A stretch of 64,000 nt of DNA, taken from the NCBI GenBank assembly GCA_025266875.1, contig JALLLT010000001.1, forward strand, positions 1,302,001-1,366,000, read 5' to 3'. The translations under genes were made by a program, and so were the position numbers. Positions 23,501 to 35,605 of the stretch are shown piece after piece (position 1 is the first letter of the stretch; every line of letters begins with the position of its first letter). The notes under the pieces are model-generated. The model was not told where the DNA came from and ran no database searches. It saw nothing but the letters and a program-made list of their open reading frames with translations. The DNA is from Fennellomyces sp. T-0311. Its lineage: Eukaryota > Mucoromycota > Mucoromycetes > Mucorales > Lichtheimiaceae.

Positions 23501-25196
23501 CGCTGAAATGATCTTTGGCCGGTCTGCATTGTCCATCTTTGACAGTTGGACTGACGCTCCAAGTCCCGCTTGTTCGATCAATCCTTTCAGTTCGTCACGA
23601 ATGCTTATTGCCATATTGACTTGAGGAGTGAAGGGTCCTCTCCGCTTGTCCACCTCATTGCTAATCGAAATTTCTATCGTGGTGCTGTTGGCCTGCGCCT
23701 CAGCCGACTTTTCCTTTTCATCGGTCTATTTCGAATCGTGAGCATGCTAGATCAGCTTCCAGATATCAGCTCTTACCTGAGGGCGAGCCCAATGAGCAGC
23801 TGGGGATCCTCCCTTCCAGTAAACCAGCGTCAGTTTTGTCCGGGTAGAGTCCATGAACACCTTCAATTGATCCAGCCATCGCGTCCTCGATACCATTGTG
23901 GCTTGCATGTAGATGATCTCTAACTGCATGTTGAGACAGAAAAGATGGAGGTAGTCATACAGGTTGACAAGGGGAAAGTGGATGGGTGCTATCGGCGTAT
24001 CAGGTGTGGAAGTTACTGGTATAGGTGGCGGCAGCAGTTGCTTTTGAGAGTTCATTTTGAGATTCTGCAGCTGCGCTTCGTTTAATGAAATATCCACGTC
24101 TAGCAATGGACGCTTAAGATCCTCTCCTGTGTCTGTACAATAAACCACTTACCAGCAGCACCACTACCTGCAGTTGATTTGACCAGCACGTTCAACGACA
24201 CAATCCACCACCGTCGCTCGTTGGGTGGGCCCATGAGCGTGAGAGAAACGTCGAATTCGTTAGGTATTAAGAACTTGATGCGTCCACTCTCTATGTGGAG
24301 TATTCATCACTTATCACGCCGTCGTTTTTGATAAAGAAAAAGATCTGCTTTACCTATTTCGTAGGCCTTCATGGGTGATGGCAGCACCTCGTTCGTCATC
24401 ATTCTCATGCGAATGACATCGTTCATTTTGCTGAAAGTTTCCAGAACCTCGCTATCAGTCAAGGGGATCGGTATGCTCTATTGCGCGGCGCGTTAAACAC
24501 CTGGCAACGGCGCGCGGCGACACACTGTTCTGTACCTGAAACTTTGTGGGCATCCGTTGGTATGTTCCTGTCGTGAGCACGTCGACTGCGCTGAGGATAT
24601 CAAAATTGCGTATCCTTGCCTTTGGCAGCTCGGCGTGGATTTTATGCAGAAAATGAGTGGTGTCGCGGAAGATTTGGTTTTGATTTGCCAAAAAGGCCAT
24701 GATGTTCTAAAACCATGGTCAAAAAAAAAACGGTGCTCTCTCCACCAGTGCTTCTTTATTACCTGGCACATCTGGATATCGTCGGCATCGTCAGCCCACT
24801 TGACCAACACTTGAAGTTTTATTATCTGTTTTCGCACGAGCGTGGCATAGTTGAGAATGTGCCGTTTCTTTTCAGTATCACTTCGCGACGGCAATCTAAG
24901 AACAATTTCGAGCAACTTGAGAAAAAGACGCGCATAAGCAACCACAACAATTACGTGTCGGTAAGAGTCATGAGATCTGCATGGGCTTTGCGGATCATTT
25001 TGCCAATCAAAACTTGTAATGGAACCATGGAGGCCATTTCGTTTGGCAAGACTATCTTTTCATCGGGTCGACTGCCATTTTGCTGCTTTACATCGTGATG
25101 GTTGATCGTGCCCAATTTGCCATGACCATTCTCTATTGTATGGCCATTCGTGTCCATTGTTCGTCGATCGTCATTGGTCTCTGAATCTGGACGCAT
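20515..25196 (-). CDS. MED14: Mediator subunit Med14/Rgr1 (18 exons)
   Basis: I can splice 18 exons in phase. The first is 25196-24955, followed by 24895-24763, 24706-24536, 24477-24354, 24290-24168 and 24132-23777, and so on to the stop at 20515. The product is roughly 1,200-1,300 aa. The N-terminal block VPLQVLIGKMIRKAHADLMTL, LPSRSDTEKKRHILNYA and RKQIIKLQVLVKWADDADDIQ is diagnostic of Med14, the backbone joining Mediator head, middle and tail. Later exons keep the family order: FLIPNEFDVSLTLMGPPNERRWW, the helical VKLKELEERLNSD region and FKDWYLVIAIV. A Lys/Arg-rich insert with a KKRRSYSEENKEN stretch (about 22,340-22,390) may be a nuclear localisation signal. It is divergent to the cysteine synthase gene, with 1.26 kb between starts. 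An in-frame ATG upstream at about 25322 is possible but adds a hydrophobic run not expected in Med14. Confidence 0.9.
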
Positions 25197-26453
25197 CAAT
25201 TGTAGAATTGGTCGTTGAAGGAACAAGATAAAAAGAAGGAAGGGCGGCGAGAAGCAAGTCGAATAAATTGAGCACACAGTTGCTGGAGCTGAGGATGAAA
25301 ACCGTCCCGCAGTCCATGGCATAGCCGCATTGTTCCATGGTTGTTCTAATTATACTCGTAGCAACACACCTCCTGAGAAATATATATTAAGCGACCATCC
25401 AGACAGCCCTGGACCGACTCTTTATAGTCAACCGGATCAGCCTCAGGTTACTGCGCAGATCAGTCGAGTACCCGATAGGATGGTCATCAGAAAAAGGTAG
25501 TGAAGTAAAATGTGTCTCTGTGGTGCGTTCTTTGTTCTCATAACGCAAGCGCCTTATTGAATAGGCTTGGGAATTTATAGGTATAGCCTGCATTTCAACG
25601 AAACGTATATTTTCAGCGTGATACGTAAGTACACGTATGCATGTACATTCATCTCGCTCTACTGGTGGACCTACCGGCACTTACTGTCCTGAAATCTACG
25701 TAATTTCCTGCAAATTACGATATCAGGTCGTAAATACCGGTAGTGCTAGGCTATATATTGACGTACAGCAAAACTATAGCAGGACGACCGAGTACTTTGT
25801 ATATAATGACAAAGCGGAGGTAGTAACGAATGTATCAATGTCCGTCCTTGTTGCTGGGTTACTGTGTACGCTTATTCTGCTTCAACAAGCGTGGTTACTT
25901 GCCTTAAAGTGGCACAAGCGAAATCTGATGGCTTGGTGCTAGCGTGCCAGCTCAGTTCAATGATGCAATCCATTACACTGGAAGCTATTTATCCCAGTCC
26001 GTGAAATACCTAAAAAGCGCCGATACGGAGTGTTATGGTCGCTGGTTGGATCGGGATGGCCTTTATCCGATAGAAAAATCAGGGCATGGGCAATAAGACC
26101 AATCGACTATTAACACTACCATACACTGATGATGTGTGAATACAGACTTGAGTATCTCCCGTCCTATTTACTTTCACTGCACTGTGCAATACAGCCATAT
26201 TGCTCAGGAGCAACCACAGTTCAAATCCAATTGCAAACAATCAACTAGATTCTGGGTGGCATTAAGCAAGAGTAGCAGAAGTCGTCCTGAATCTATCCTC
26301 CGTGAGGTGATGGAACAAGCGAATCAAAATAAGCTCCTCCAAAATGACGAGATCGGCAGGTGATAGCCAATAGTAGCAACCCATCGGACTTCTTTATAAT
26401 CTCTCCGGCAGAGATGAAACTCCCACAAACTAGCTTCTTTGACACCTTTAGTC
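25197..26453. other. Divergent intergenic region
   Basis: This 1.26-kb spacer lies between the Med14 and cysteine synthase starts. I see no gene or repeat with internal support; short frames look random. Confidence 0.5.
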
Positions 26454-27834
26454 ATGAACAAACTTGGTGCCTTCGCCCGTGCTTACTCCACCGTCCAACC
26501 CGGCCTTCGTCCAGGCGTAAGTTTTATCTTCGACAATGTAATCACAAGGGTTATTAACAATTTGTAAAAAGATCACCAAGGGCTTTGTTGGCGCCATTGG
26601 TAACACTCCATTGGTAAAGTGAAAAGGGCGTTGGTTTTCCTAAAGCATGCTGACTAATATGCACTTGCCATGTGCTCAATAGATCCGTTTGAACCGTTTG
26701 AGCGAGGAAACTGGATCGGATATCCTTGCTAAGGCTGAATTCATGAACCCTGGTGGTTCCGTCAAGGACCGTGCTGCTCTTTTCGTTGTCAAGGATGCTG
26801 AGGAACGCGGTTTGATCAAGCCCGGTGGCACTGTAGTTGAAGGCACTGCTGGTAACACTGGTATTGGTTTGGCTCACGTCTGCCGTGCCAAGGGTTACAA
26901 GTGTGTGATCTATATGCCCAACACTCAGGTAGGAAGGAAGGAAACGGGCATGGAGAGAAGAATTAGAAGACTTACATATCATGATATAGTCGCAAGAAAA
27001 GATTGATTTGTTGCGCATGTTGGGTGCTGAGGTTCACCCCGTCCCTGCTGTTGCTTTCGACAACCCACAAAACTACAACCATCAGGCCAAACGCCACGCC
27101 GATGAGTTGGACAATGCCGTCTGGACCAACCAGTTCGACAACATTGCCAACAGACGCGCTCACATTGAAACCACCGGTCCTGAAATCTGGGCTCAAACCG
27201 AAGGTCGTTTGGATGGATTCACCTGTGCAACCGGTACCGGGGGTACTTTTGCTGGTACCACACGCTACTTGAAGACTCAGGATAGCAACATCAAGGCATA
27301 CATTGCCGATCCTCCAGGATCCGTCTTGCACAGCTATGTCCAGAGTGGCGGTAAATCGTTTGACCGTGCCGGTGGTTCTATTACCGAGGGTATTGGTCAG
27401 GGTCGTATCACGGATAACATGGCCCAGGACGTCGATATTGTTGATGGTTCGTTCTGCGTTCCCGATGAGGAGTCCATTAACATGCTCTACCGTCTGTTGG
27501 ATGAAGAGGGCATCTATGTCGGAGCAAGCTCTGCATTGAACGTTGTTGCCGCTGTCAAGTTGGCCAAGGAGTTGGGAACTGGTAAATTATTTGAAGCGTT
27601 GCTATGAGTTTTTTTCTCAATATGTTGCTAGGCAAGCGTGTGGTTACCATCCTGGCTGATGGCGCCTACCGATACCAATCGCGTCTGTTCAGTAAGTTGA
27701 AAAATCAAAAGTGCTTTTTATTTATGGGCACCAATACCAACTGTTTCCTTTTTTTAGGCCGCAGCTGGCTTGAATCCAAGAAGCTTGATACTGCTATTCC
27801 CGAGCACTTGCAAAAGTACATTGTTCTCCCGTAG
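26454..27834 (+). CDS. Cysteine synthase (O-acetylserine sulfhydrylase), 6 exons
   Basis: Exons 26454-26516, 26572-26613, 26683-26928, 26990-27581, 27632-27691 and 27758-27834 give 359 aa. The protein is a fold-type II PLP enzyme that makes cysteine from O-acetylserine and sulfide. [21 protein letters not shown] and the PLP-lysine motif [11 protein letters not shown] lie near the N-terminus; [10 protein letters not shown] binds the substrate carboxylate; [17 protein letters not shown] is the PLP-phosphate loop. It resembles the filamentous-fungal CysB/Cys-17 type. The first 20 residues ([20 protein letters not shown]) are Arg/Ala/Ser-rich without acid residues and look like a short mitochondrial presequence. 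Another ATG at 26414 lies upstream but its frame is not supported. Cysteine made here feeds glutathione, the substrate of the phytochelatin synthase at 53.2-54.7 kb. Confidence 0.93.
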
Positions 27835-28061
27835 ATAATTGCAAACTCCTCTATAGAACCAGAAGGAAAAGACTGTATTTTTTGTAGTACCGTAGATAAT
27901 AGATGTTGAAATCCTCCCTTAACCAATTTTGAGAACTGTTGGCTTACAGACTCTAATATATCTGCATCTCCTGCGGTCAAAAGCATTGACCTGATAGTTG
28001 CAAAACGAATCTTTGACTCCCGCCACGACAATTTTCTCTTTGAGTAAAAAACCTCTGCGAC

Positions 28062-28603
28062 ATGGGCAAAAAGAAGAGTGGCAATCAAGGATCAGCGCGA
28101 CAATTTTTACAAACATACCAGCGCATGAACTTTTTGCATCAAGCTGCAATATTAATGTCCTCCACACAGATACCATCACGCGATGAATCGACAGAGAATG
28201 AAACACTGGCAGCACTCGGTCGCTATTACAATAACAACATGAAAAGGATCGGCAAAAAATTGGTTTTGCGATCGTAAGTGTATGCAGAATGCGTACCGCT
28301 GCCATTTGCTGAATAGAAGCGGCTGATAGAGATCCACACGTAAAGCGATCTATCTGCAAACGATGTGACACAGCATTGATACCCGTCTTGACAGCCAACG
28401 TTCGAATCCGTGGTATGTGTTCCTCAAGAAACGAGAAGGAAATGCCGATCACTCATCATACAGTAGCTGGACAGACAGCAACGGTGACCACATGCAAGAC
28501 GTGTGGCACTCAAAAGCGGCTCCTGGCGAATCCTCAACATGAGCTTTTCAACGACAAACCAGAGCACGTTGCACTTTTGCAAAGCGAATCATCATCATCT
28601 TAA
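28062..28603 (+). CDS. RNase P/MRP subunit Rpr2/Rpp21 (2 exons)
   Basis: Exons 28062-28273 and 28330-28603 encode 161 aa. The N-terminus MGKKKSGNQGSARQFLQTYQRMNFLHQAA is the helical part of the Rpr2/Rpp21/SNM1 family. The C-terminal half holds four zinc-ligand cysteines in two pairs, CKRCDTALIPV and CKTCGTQKRLLANP, as expected for the zinc ribbon. The protein is a subunit of nuclear ribonuclease P, which matures tRNA 5' ends (the SNM1 paralogue serves RNase MRP). Spacing between the pairs is about 40 residues, normal for the family. The intron has a GTAAGT donor and TAG acceptor. The acidic/Ser tail ends at TAA 28603. Confidence 0.88.
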
Positions 28604-28732
28604 TTGCATTTCTCTCAGTATATCCACTCCTCCATCCGTGTGCTATAGTGTTGTTCTTTACCGAATACAATTTGTCGTTTTGCACCAATGATTTTTTGAG
28701 TCTTAATATCGACGCGATACTCCTCTTCCACC

Positions 28733-30920
28733 AATGGATCAAACCTTCAATCTTAATCTTCCCAATCGCAAATTCGTACTCGTTGAATACCCAGGAAGGG
28801 TTAAGAATGTGCAACGCGCGATCCAAACACTGGGTGGCGAGAAAAAGATAGCCAATGTAGGGATCGTTGTGAATCGCCCCTCTTCTTTCCGCAAAGCATG
28901 ACATCGTAATCGATCATTTTTGTATAGACACTCAACAAGGACATCAAAACTCTGGAGCTCAAGTACCGTCCTGAGGATCCCTTCTCTCACCCCATTTCGG
29001 GCGACGTTATATCGACCGCTGCAGTCGTACTTAAAATAACCAAACGAAAGAAGAAAAGTCAACCAGATGAAGAAGCAACATACAAGGCAGAGGCCATCGG
29101 TACGGTCCCAAGGTCTTGCCGTTTCCGTGGTACGTTTTGTTTTTCTATATCTAAGCAACACCTAGCTTGACAACTTTGAAAAGCAATGGCCGATTTTCAA
29201 TATTTGGTGCCGAAAGACAATAAGCTGCGAGAATTCCGCTCATCGCTGGAGAAAGGAAACGGTAGCATGATGGATAGCGCTCTACACTTTCTTCGCACTA
29301 ACTTGAAGTGCAGTGAACGATATATTAAACTTCAATCCCAACGAAATGGACAAGGATGATAAGATGATCCAAATCCCACCACCCGTGTTCAGCATGCGAG
29401 AAACACCGTTTGATTATGGGTTAGCAAAAAAAAAGTAGCTTTTTGAGTTTCATTTCTGACGCTACATTGAATAGATATAATCAAAACGCGCCTGTTTTGC
29501 GTGTGCGAGTGCGACAGCGCGATGGCAGTGTAAGTAGTGCTTGCCAAACAGAAGCGAACGGTGATGCTGACAATGTAATAGTATGCTATCAAACTTGTTA
29601 ATCGATTTAGGCGCAGCGCGAACGAGATTTGTTCCATTTTGTTCGAGGCAGAGACTGTTCCTGATAGTCCCAAGTTTGATGTGAGTATTCTGAAAAAAGA
29701 TGAAAAAGCCGTCTGTGATATTGTGGCCAAGGTATGATATGTGCAGCGTTGATGTCTTTGACGCCGAAAATAGATAACACTATTGATAGCTTTTTGAAGA
29801 GAGACCTGTATGGACGCGTTTGGGTGTCATGAACATGGTGGATCTCAAGCATCATCGATACTTGAAAAGGCATGCAGCCATCGTCCAAAGAACGTGTGGG
29901 TGCATTGTACTGATTACATAACCACATTAGTGCATTGAATGCCAACGCCTACGCATTCCGCAGCGGGCCGTTCCGTGATTGTTGGGTGCGCTATGGAGTG
30001 GATCCACGAAAGGATAAGAAATACTATATGTAATGCAGGACATGGCAGCTTATTATCGCAAACCTAACGCTTGTAAAAAATATAGTTACCAAATCGTCAA
30101 TGTGCGTGGCTTTGTGGATTCGCAACAGGGCAGATCGCAGCGTGGAGCACGTAGGAGTGTCTACCAACGCAAGAAAGCTCCAGAGGAAAAAAGGTAAGCA
30201 TATATATGTGTGTATATATGCGAATGTAAGATTTAACACTGTTCTAGCCGGTCCCAGGAGGAACGATTGGGCCATCAGTTTGACGGCATGAACATTCCTA
30301 CAAAAACAGCCGTACTACTTGTAACCGACATCGTCGACCCGGAGTTGCAAGATATTCTCCACAACCCAAAGTTTCTCAAACCAGTATGCACAAAAACCTC
30401 TGGGTTCTACTATGATTGTGTGCTCGACAGGCTGCGCGCTTTGCTTAAACAAAAAATGAGTCAAATGAAAGAGAAGGGAAAAGCAAAAAAATTGATGAAA
30501 CCTACGGAAGGACTAGCTGAACCAGTGGCCAAAGAGAAAGAAGAAAAGAAGTACACTGAAAAAACGCCGGAAGCCGATGATCTAGAGAAAACTACCGAGA
30601 ATAAGGAATTAACCAAAGAGGACAAGGTTCGTTTACTGGTTTGCGATAGCATCCATCCAACTTATCTTTATTTCCATAGTTTGCCGAAACCTTAAGACAA
30701 ATTCAAGGTACAAATGGAAAAAAACGCCATGGTGATTGTTGACTAACGGATATTATTTGAAGGGTTCAATTTTGGATCGATGGACATGGCTGCTTTGGAA
30801 GAATTCGATTTTGATGATCTACTGGGAGAAGATGGTGCTGAAGTAGAAGATTTTGACGGCGAAGAACACGAGGAACAGGAAGATAAGCCGCTTTGGGAGC
30901 TAGATGATCTTGATCTGTAA
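28733..30920 (+). CDS. TFIIIC subunit 5 (Tfc1/Sfc1-like), multi-exon
   Basis: The start MDQTFNLNLPNRKFVLVEYPGRVKN, with LGGEKKIAN closing exon 1, carries the family N-terminal signature VEYPG(x)VKN...A...LGG. It joins to TLNKDIKTLELKYRPEDPFSHP. Further exons carry IPPPVFSMRETPFDYGYNQN, SANEICSILFEAETV, LFEERPVWTRLGVMN and FRSGPFRDCWVRYGVDPRKD, the conserved C-terminal barrel and DNA-binding region. The tail after 30,450 is Lys/Glu-rich and ends in an acidic stretch (LWELDDLDL before TAA 30918-30920), as in yeast Tau95. TFIIIC binds the A-box of tRNA-gene promoters and recruits TFIIIB for RNA polymerase III. Around ten short introns are needed; I checked the phase of most but not the last one (about 30,630-30,760). 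Confidence 0.85.
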
Positions 30921-31696
30921 TGTCAGCTTTAGTGCTATCAAAGAACTATAACAAAGGGTGTTTCTGTTCGTTTGGATGTGATTTTGCTGTGCATACGTAA
31001 AGCGGATATAGATACCAAACTGGGGTGGTCCATGCTATTTTGAACGCACCTAACGCAATACAATCAGGTCGTTATTAATGGGGCGTACCATGCTTTCTAA
31101 GCATTCTATATATTTACGAAGTTGCACTGTTCCACTTGGTCGGCTACCGCTAATCAACCGTTAGACGTACATGTCATGTGAGCAATTGGCGAGCCGTAGA
31201 AGGTTCAAACTGCGTATGGGTAAGTTCTACAGCCAGATAGCCCTATTTACAGTATCACCGGAAATAGTCATGACTTACGAATCTGTATTAGTAACGTGAA
31301 TCAATGCGAGTTATTCGTGAACAGAAGAGCTCAGGCATCGTTGACTATAATTTTGTACGGTAGCTGCTGAGGTACTCGGGGTGCAAGAGACTGGATGAGG
31401 AGCTATTACTATGATACTTGAATCCGTGGACCAACATGTTTCACAACAGTGCCACTGTTGTCACTCAGCCATTTAAATCACTCTGTGAATGTAATGAGTA
31501 GTAAAAGAATACACCAGGCCGCATAATTACGGGGTAAAATCCTGCTGGCCGAGCGGACAAGGTGAATTTGTAATGTTGACTAACCATATCGCACGAAATA
31601 ATCTGAAATAGGCAGTCCTGGTGATTTACACTTTGGCAGCAGGCACCGCTCCATTCGGTTTTTTTTTCCACGGTTCTTTCACTCTTTATCGAAACC
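30921..31696. other. Intergenic, no gene seen
   Basis: 776 bp between the TFIIIC subunit stop and the PdxT-like start. No frame with internal support. Confidence 0.5.
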
Positions 31697-32455
31697 ATGA
31701 CCCAAACTGACGGCAAGACCACTTTGAAGCTCGGCGTTCTCGGTAAATACCTTCTCTAGTTGCGCCTGAGAAAGAATATTATGTGTTTTTTGTACACGAT
31801 CATGATTCTGATCTAGTCTCTCGCTTTTTTTTGTTGGACATTTCTAGCTTTGCAGGGTGCATTCCTTGAACATATCAACATGTTGAAGAACCTTCCCACT
31901 GTCTCGGATGCGATTCCCGTTCGCACGGTTGAGCAGTTGCAGTCGGTAGATGCGCTTATCATTCCAGGTGGTGAATCTACCGCGATGGCACTGATTGCCG
32001 AACGCTGTCAGTTGTTGGAACCTCTTCGAGAATTTGTCAAGCAGAAGCCTACTTGGGGTACTTGCGCAGGCATGATCATGCTGTCGAACGAAGCGACTGG
32101 AGCCAAAAAGGGTGGTCAGCAGCTCATTGGTGGTCTTTCCATTCGTGTCAACCGGAACCAGTTCGGTACCCAGAAAGAATCGTTTGATACCTTTTTGCAC
32201 ATGCCCGAAATCGTAGGCAACGAGCCCTTCCATGCCGTCTTTATCCGTGCACCGGTCATTACCGACCTGCTGGCCGAGGATGTCAAGGTGGTTGCGCGCT
32301 TGGAGCATAAAGTGGGCCAGACTAATGCCGAAACCATCGTTGCCGTGCGACAGGGCCATCTATTTGCCACCGCCTTCCACCCGGAATTAACACACGACAG
32401 CCGTCTCCACAGCTACTTTGTCAACGTGGCGTTGGATCACTACAAGAGCCAGTAA
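31697..32455 (+). CDS. PLP synthase glutaminase subunit PdxT/Sno (2 exons)
   Basis: Exons 31697-31742 and 31848-32455 give 217 aa, normal for the family. The intron (105 nt) splits the conserved LGVLALQGAFLEH start. The class-I amidotransferase triad is complete: nucleophile Cys in TWGTCAGM, and His-Glu in FHPELTHD. IIPGGESTAM is the conserved glutamine-binding loop. PdxT hydrolyses glutamine and passes ammonia to PdxS (Snz in yeast), which builds pyridoxal 5'-phosphate. It probably acts in the cytosol; no targeting peptide is seen. The PdxS partner is not in this window. PLP is the cofactor of the cysteine synthase 4 kb upstream, which may be coincidence. Confidence 0.95.
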
Positions 32456-32749
32456 AAGAAACATACATTTATTCATCACTGATACTTTACCCTGTTAGAA
32501 ACCATGTATCCTAGAAACATACTGTGTATAGAATTATCATCTACGGCCAAATATACATACAATGGCACCAGTTATTTTGAAGTGCACTGTCACACATCTA
32601 GCGTGCAGAGGTGGGTGGGTGGCTTTTGCCGGACGGGCACAGCATTGTACAGGAAGAATAAAGGAATATATATTAATAGAAGGTTCCCATTAAAATATTT
32701 ACACTCGATGCATTATGGGGATCTATAGCGTTTACTTTATGTATATCAT

Positions 32750-34687
32750 CTATAACTTGGCCTTAGCCTTGGCATCTTCCTTCTTGGCCAACTCGCGGAT
32801 CTGTCGTCGCATGATTTTACCGCTGCCGTTCTTGGGCACGGCATCGATGAAGCGGACGCCACCACGGAGACGCTTGTAACCAGTGACGTTCTTGGCGACA
32901 TAATCCGTGATCTTCTTGACGAGAGCGTCATCGGCCTTGACACCCGCTTGGGGCACAACGTAGGCGCGAGGAATTTCTGTAGCTTCGGCGTTGTCATAGA
33001 CACCAATGACACAGCAATCGGCAACCTCGGGCAAGCCCAGCAACAAGGCTTCTAATTCAGCGGGAGCGACCTGGAAACCCTTGTACTTGATCAACTCCTT
33101 CAAACGGTCCATAATGAAGAATTCCTGGACCTTGCTGTCGAACTTGCACACATCACCGGTGCGCATCCAACCATCACCGGCAAAGGTGTTGGCGTTAGCC
33201 TCTTCGTTGTTCAAGTAGCCCAACATGATGGATTCGCCTCGGACCAACAATTCACCCTCTTCATCATCGCCAAGTTCTAATAAAGCACACATAAGTTGCA
33301 TGGACTTTTTTCACCTAACTGTGCTTACCCTTTCCGGTCTCAACATCGACAATCTTGCACTCGTGGTTGGGGCAAAGGATGCCAATGGAACCAGGAGCAC
33401 CGCCCGTAGCCTTCTGGGTAATGACACCACTGGTGGTTTCCGTCATACCGTAACTGTATATCGATTCAGTAAACAGCGCTCATGAGCAATGGTGGCTCGC
33501 ACTTACCCTTGCTTCAAGAGAGCAGGCATACGCAACTTGAGCGCATCAATGTGTTCCTTGCCAAGAGGAGCAGCACCGCAACCAAGGGTGCGAACACTGT
33601 TCAAGTTATACTTGGAGACGATGGGGTGCTTGGCCAGAGCAACAGCTAAATAAGATTACATAAGTTTCCCCATTATGAAGGACAAAAAGAACAAACTTAC
33701 CAACTGGAGGCACAATGCTAACAACGGTAATCTTGTACTTCTCAATCAGCTCGCAGAAAAGCTGGATTTCAAAGCGCGACATGACCACAACAGGCAACAG
33801 CTTGTAGAAAGTGTTGAGGCACAATACGGTCAGGCCGAAAATGTGATAGAATGGCAAAAAGCCCAACACAACATCATCATCGTGTTTCTCTTCCTCCATA
33901 CCCAGCATGAGCAGAGTTTGTGAAATGAAGTTGCGGTGGGACAGCATGACACCCTTGGCAAGACCGGTGGTGCCACTGGAGTAACAGATAAACGCGACGT
34001 CCTTGCGGGGGTTGATTCCCTGAAGAGGGTAGGCGACCCGGCGCTCACCCAAGAGAGAGTTTACAGATTTGATGCCATCCACTTCCTTCTCGCCGTACAA
34101 AAAGATACGTTCCTTGGGAATGCCGACCTTGGCACAGACCTTGGTAAGGACGGGCAAAAGTTCAGGCACAGTGACAAGTGCCTTAGCACCCGAGTTGGAG
34201 ATTTGATGAAGGAACTCAGCTATAAAAAGTTGGGGATGAGTCGCTGTTTCTTTTGAGTCTGACTTGGTTTTTTTTTTTTTTTTACCTTCAGTATAGGATG
34301 GGTTTCTAGTGAAATAACAAAAAAAGAAAGCGATCGCTGTTAAAATATTGCCCGCCAAAAAGTAAACATATATCCTTACCCAGGAGTGATTGTGCACTTG
34401 GCTCCTAACAGCGACAGGTATACAACAATGTGGTTATATTGGTTGGGAGCAAAGGAAGCAACAACATCGCCTTCCTTCAAGCCGACGATGTCGTTCCAAC
34501 CGGCGGCCATACGTGTAGCGAGGTCACGGACCTGAGCAAACGTCAAGGTACGACCGGTATGTCCATCAATGGTGACTACACGATCATGGGGATATTGGGT
34601 ATTATATTCGTTCTCTGACAACAAGAACGTATAGATATCGAGATCAGGTAATGGGATAGGATCGTAGGTGGACTTGTAAACAACCAT
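32750..34687 (-). CDS. Acyl-CoA ligase of the 4-coumarate:CoA ligase-like type, peroxisomal (6 exons)
   Basis: Exons 34687-34380, 34305-34286, 34219-33701, 33645-33507, 33453-33329 and 33276-32750 give 545 aa. The second exon is only 20 nt. This is an AMP-forming acid:CoA ligase. The P-loop YSSGTTGLAKGVMLSHRN, the adenylate motif GYGMTETTSG, the hinge WMRTGDVCKFD...FIMDRLKELIKYKGFQVAP and the catalytic lysine in NGSGKIMRR are all present. The C-terminus ends KAKL, where AKL is a type-1 peroxisomal targeting signal. The fungal relatives activate medium-chain, aromatic or unknown carboxylates; substrate cannot be read from the sequence. The peroxisomal docking protein Pex13 lies 18 kb away in this window. 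Confidence 0.93.
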
Positions 34688-35605
34688 TGTGATGAAGCAG
34701 AAGGGAATAAGCCTAATTGCGGGGAAGCTTTCAACACGCTTTTATTAAGTGGAGTGGGAAAATAAGTTACATAATGATCTTCAATGCTATTTGCTACTGT
34801 TTGTGGATGAATACTTTTCCGAAACTGCTTACCTGAGCTGTTTTGCTGGATTCAAGGTGCTGCCAACTACAGTAGTGCCACAAGTCGAAAAAAAACCCTT
34901 CTGGCGAGCCCAAAAAATCAGGGCAATAATGTGAATAGTATCTACTATGAGTATAGTATCGGAATAAAACATTTTTATATGGCAAACGCATTCCAGCGTT
35001 TCGCTGTATCCCGCAATAAAGCAAACCCGTAAAGATTACCATTTGTAATAATCTGTGCGGACTCTAAGATAGTGACGTATCTACCTCCCCCACGATCTGG
35101 CTGATCTACATCCGAATCTCATCCCAGCTTCAGCATGGCAAAAAACGATTGTCCGTAATGTCCGCGTTTGTCATGACAAACCGAATGACAACGCTCCGTT
35201 GCCTAGTTAACCCATATAATTATATATCATGAAAAGACAAGTGAAACAAGACGTCGGTCACTTTACACCGGATCCAATTCAAACCTCGGGTCCCTACCAA
35301 AAATGGAATATTCGAATCTAAGTGGCTCATCCCACAGATCTGTGCGATTTCTGAAGAGGCGTCCTTGTTCCTGAACTTCCACCAAGCTCATGTGTAACAA
35401 TTTGACATTTGGGTTGGTCAGAAGAATTTTTTTATGCCAGTCAGCATGTTCAGGGTTCGTTGGAATCCAAATCGGGTAATATGGGGTAACCTGTTTCTTT
35501 TATGCATACCAGATGGTATCATATATTATCTTCGCATGCCCCCCTCTTATCGACATTCGCAAAAGGCCCACACCTTTCTTTTCCTTTTCATTTTTTTATT
35601 AAAAA
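34688..35605. other. Divergent intergenic region
   Basis: About 0.9 kb between the acyl-CoA ligase and the GDP-mannose transporter starts, with a T-rich tract just before the latter. No gene is seen. Confidence 0.5.

Noticed and set aside
24455..24700. Short minus-strand frames within Med14 as separate genes
   Set aside because: They are single exons of Med14 that read through their introns.
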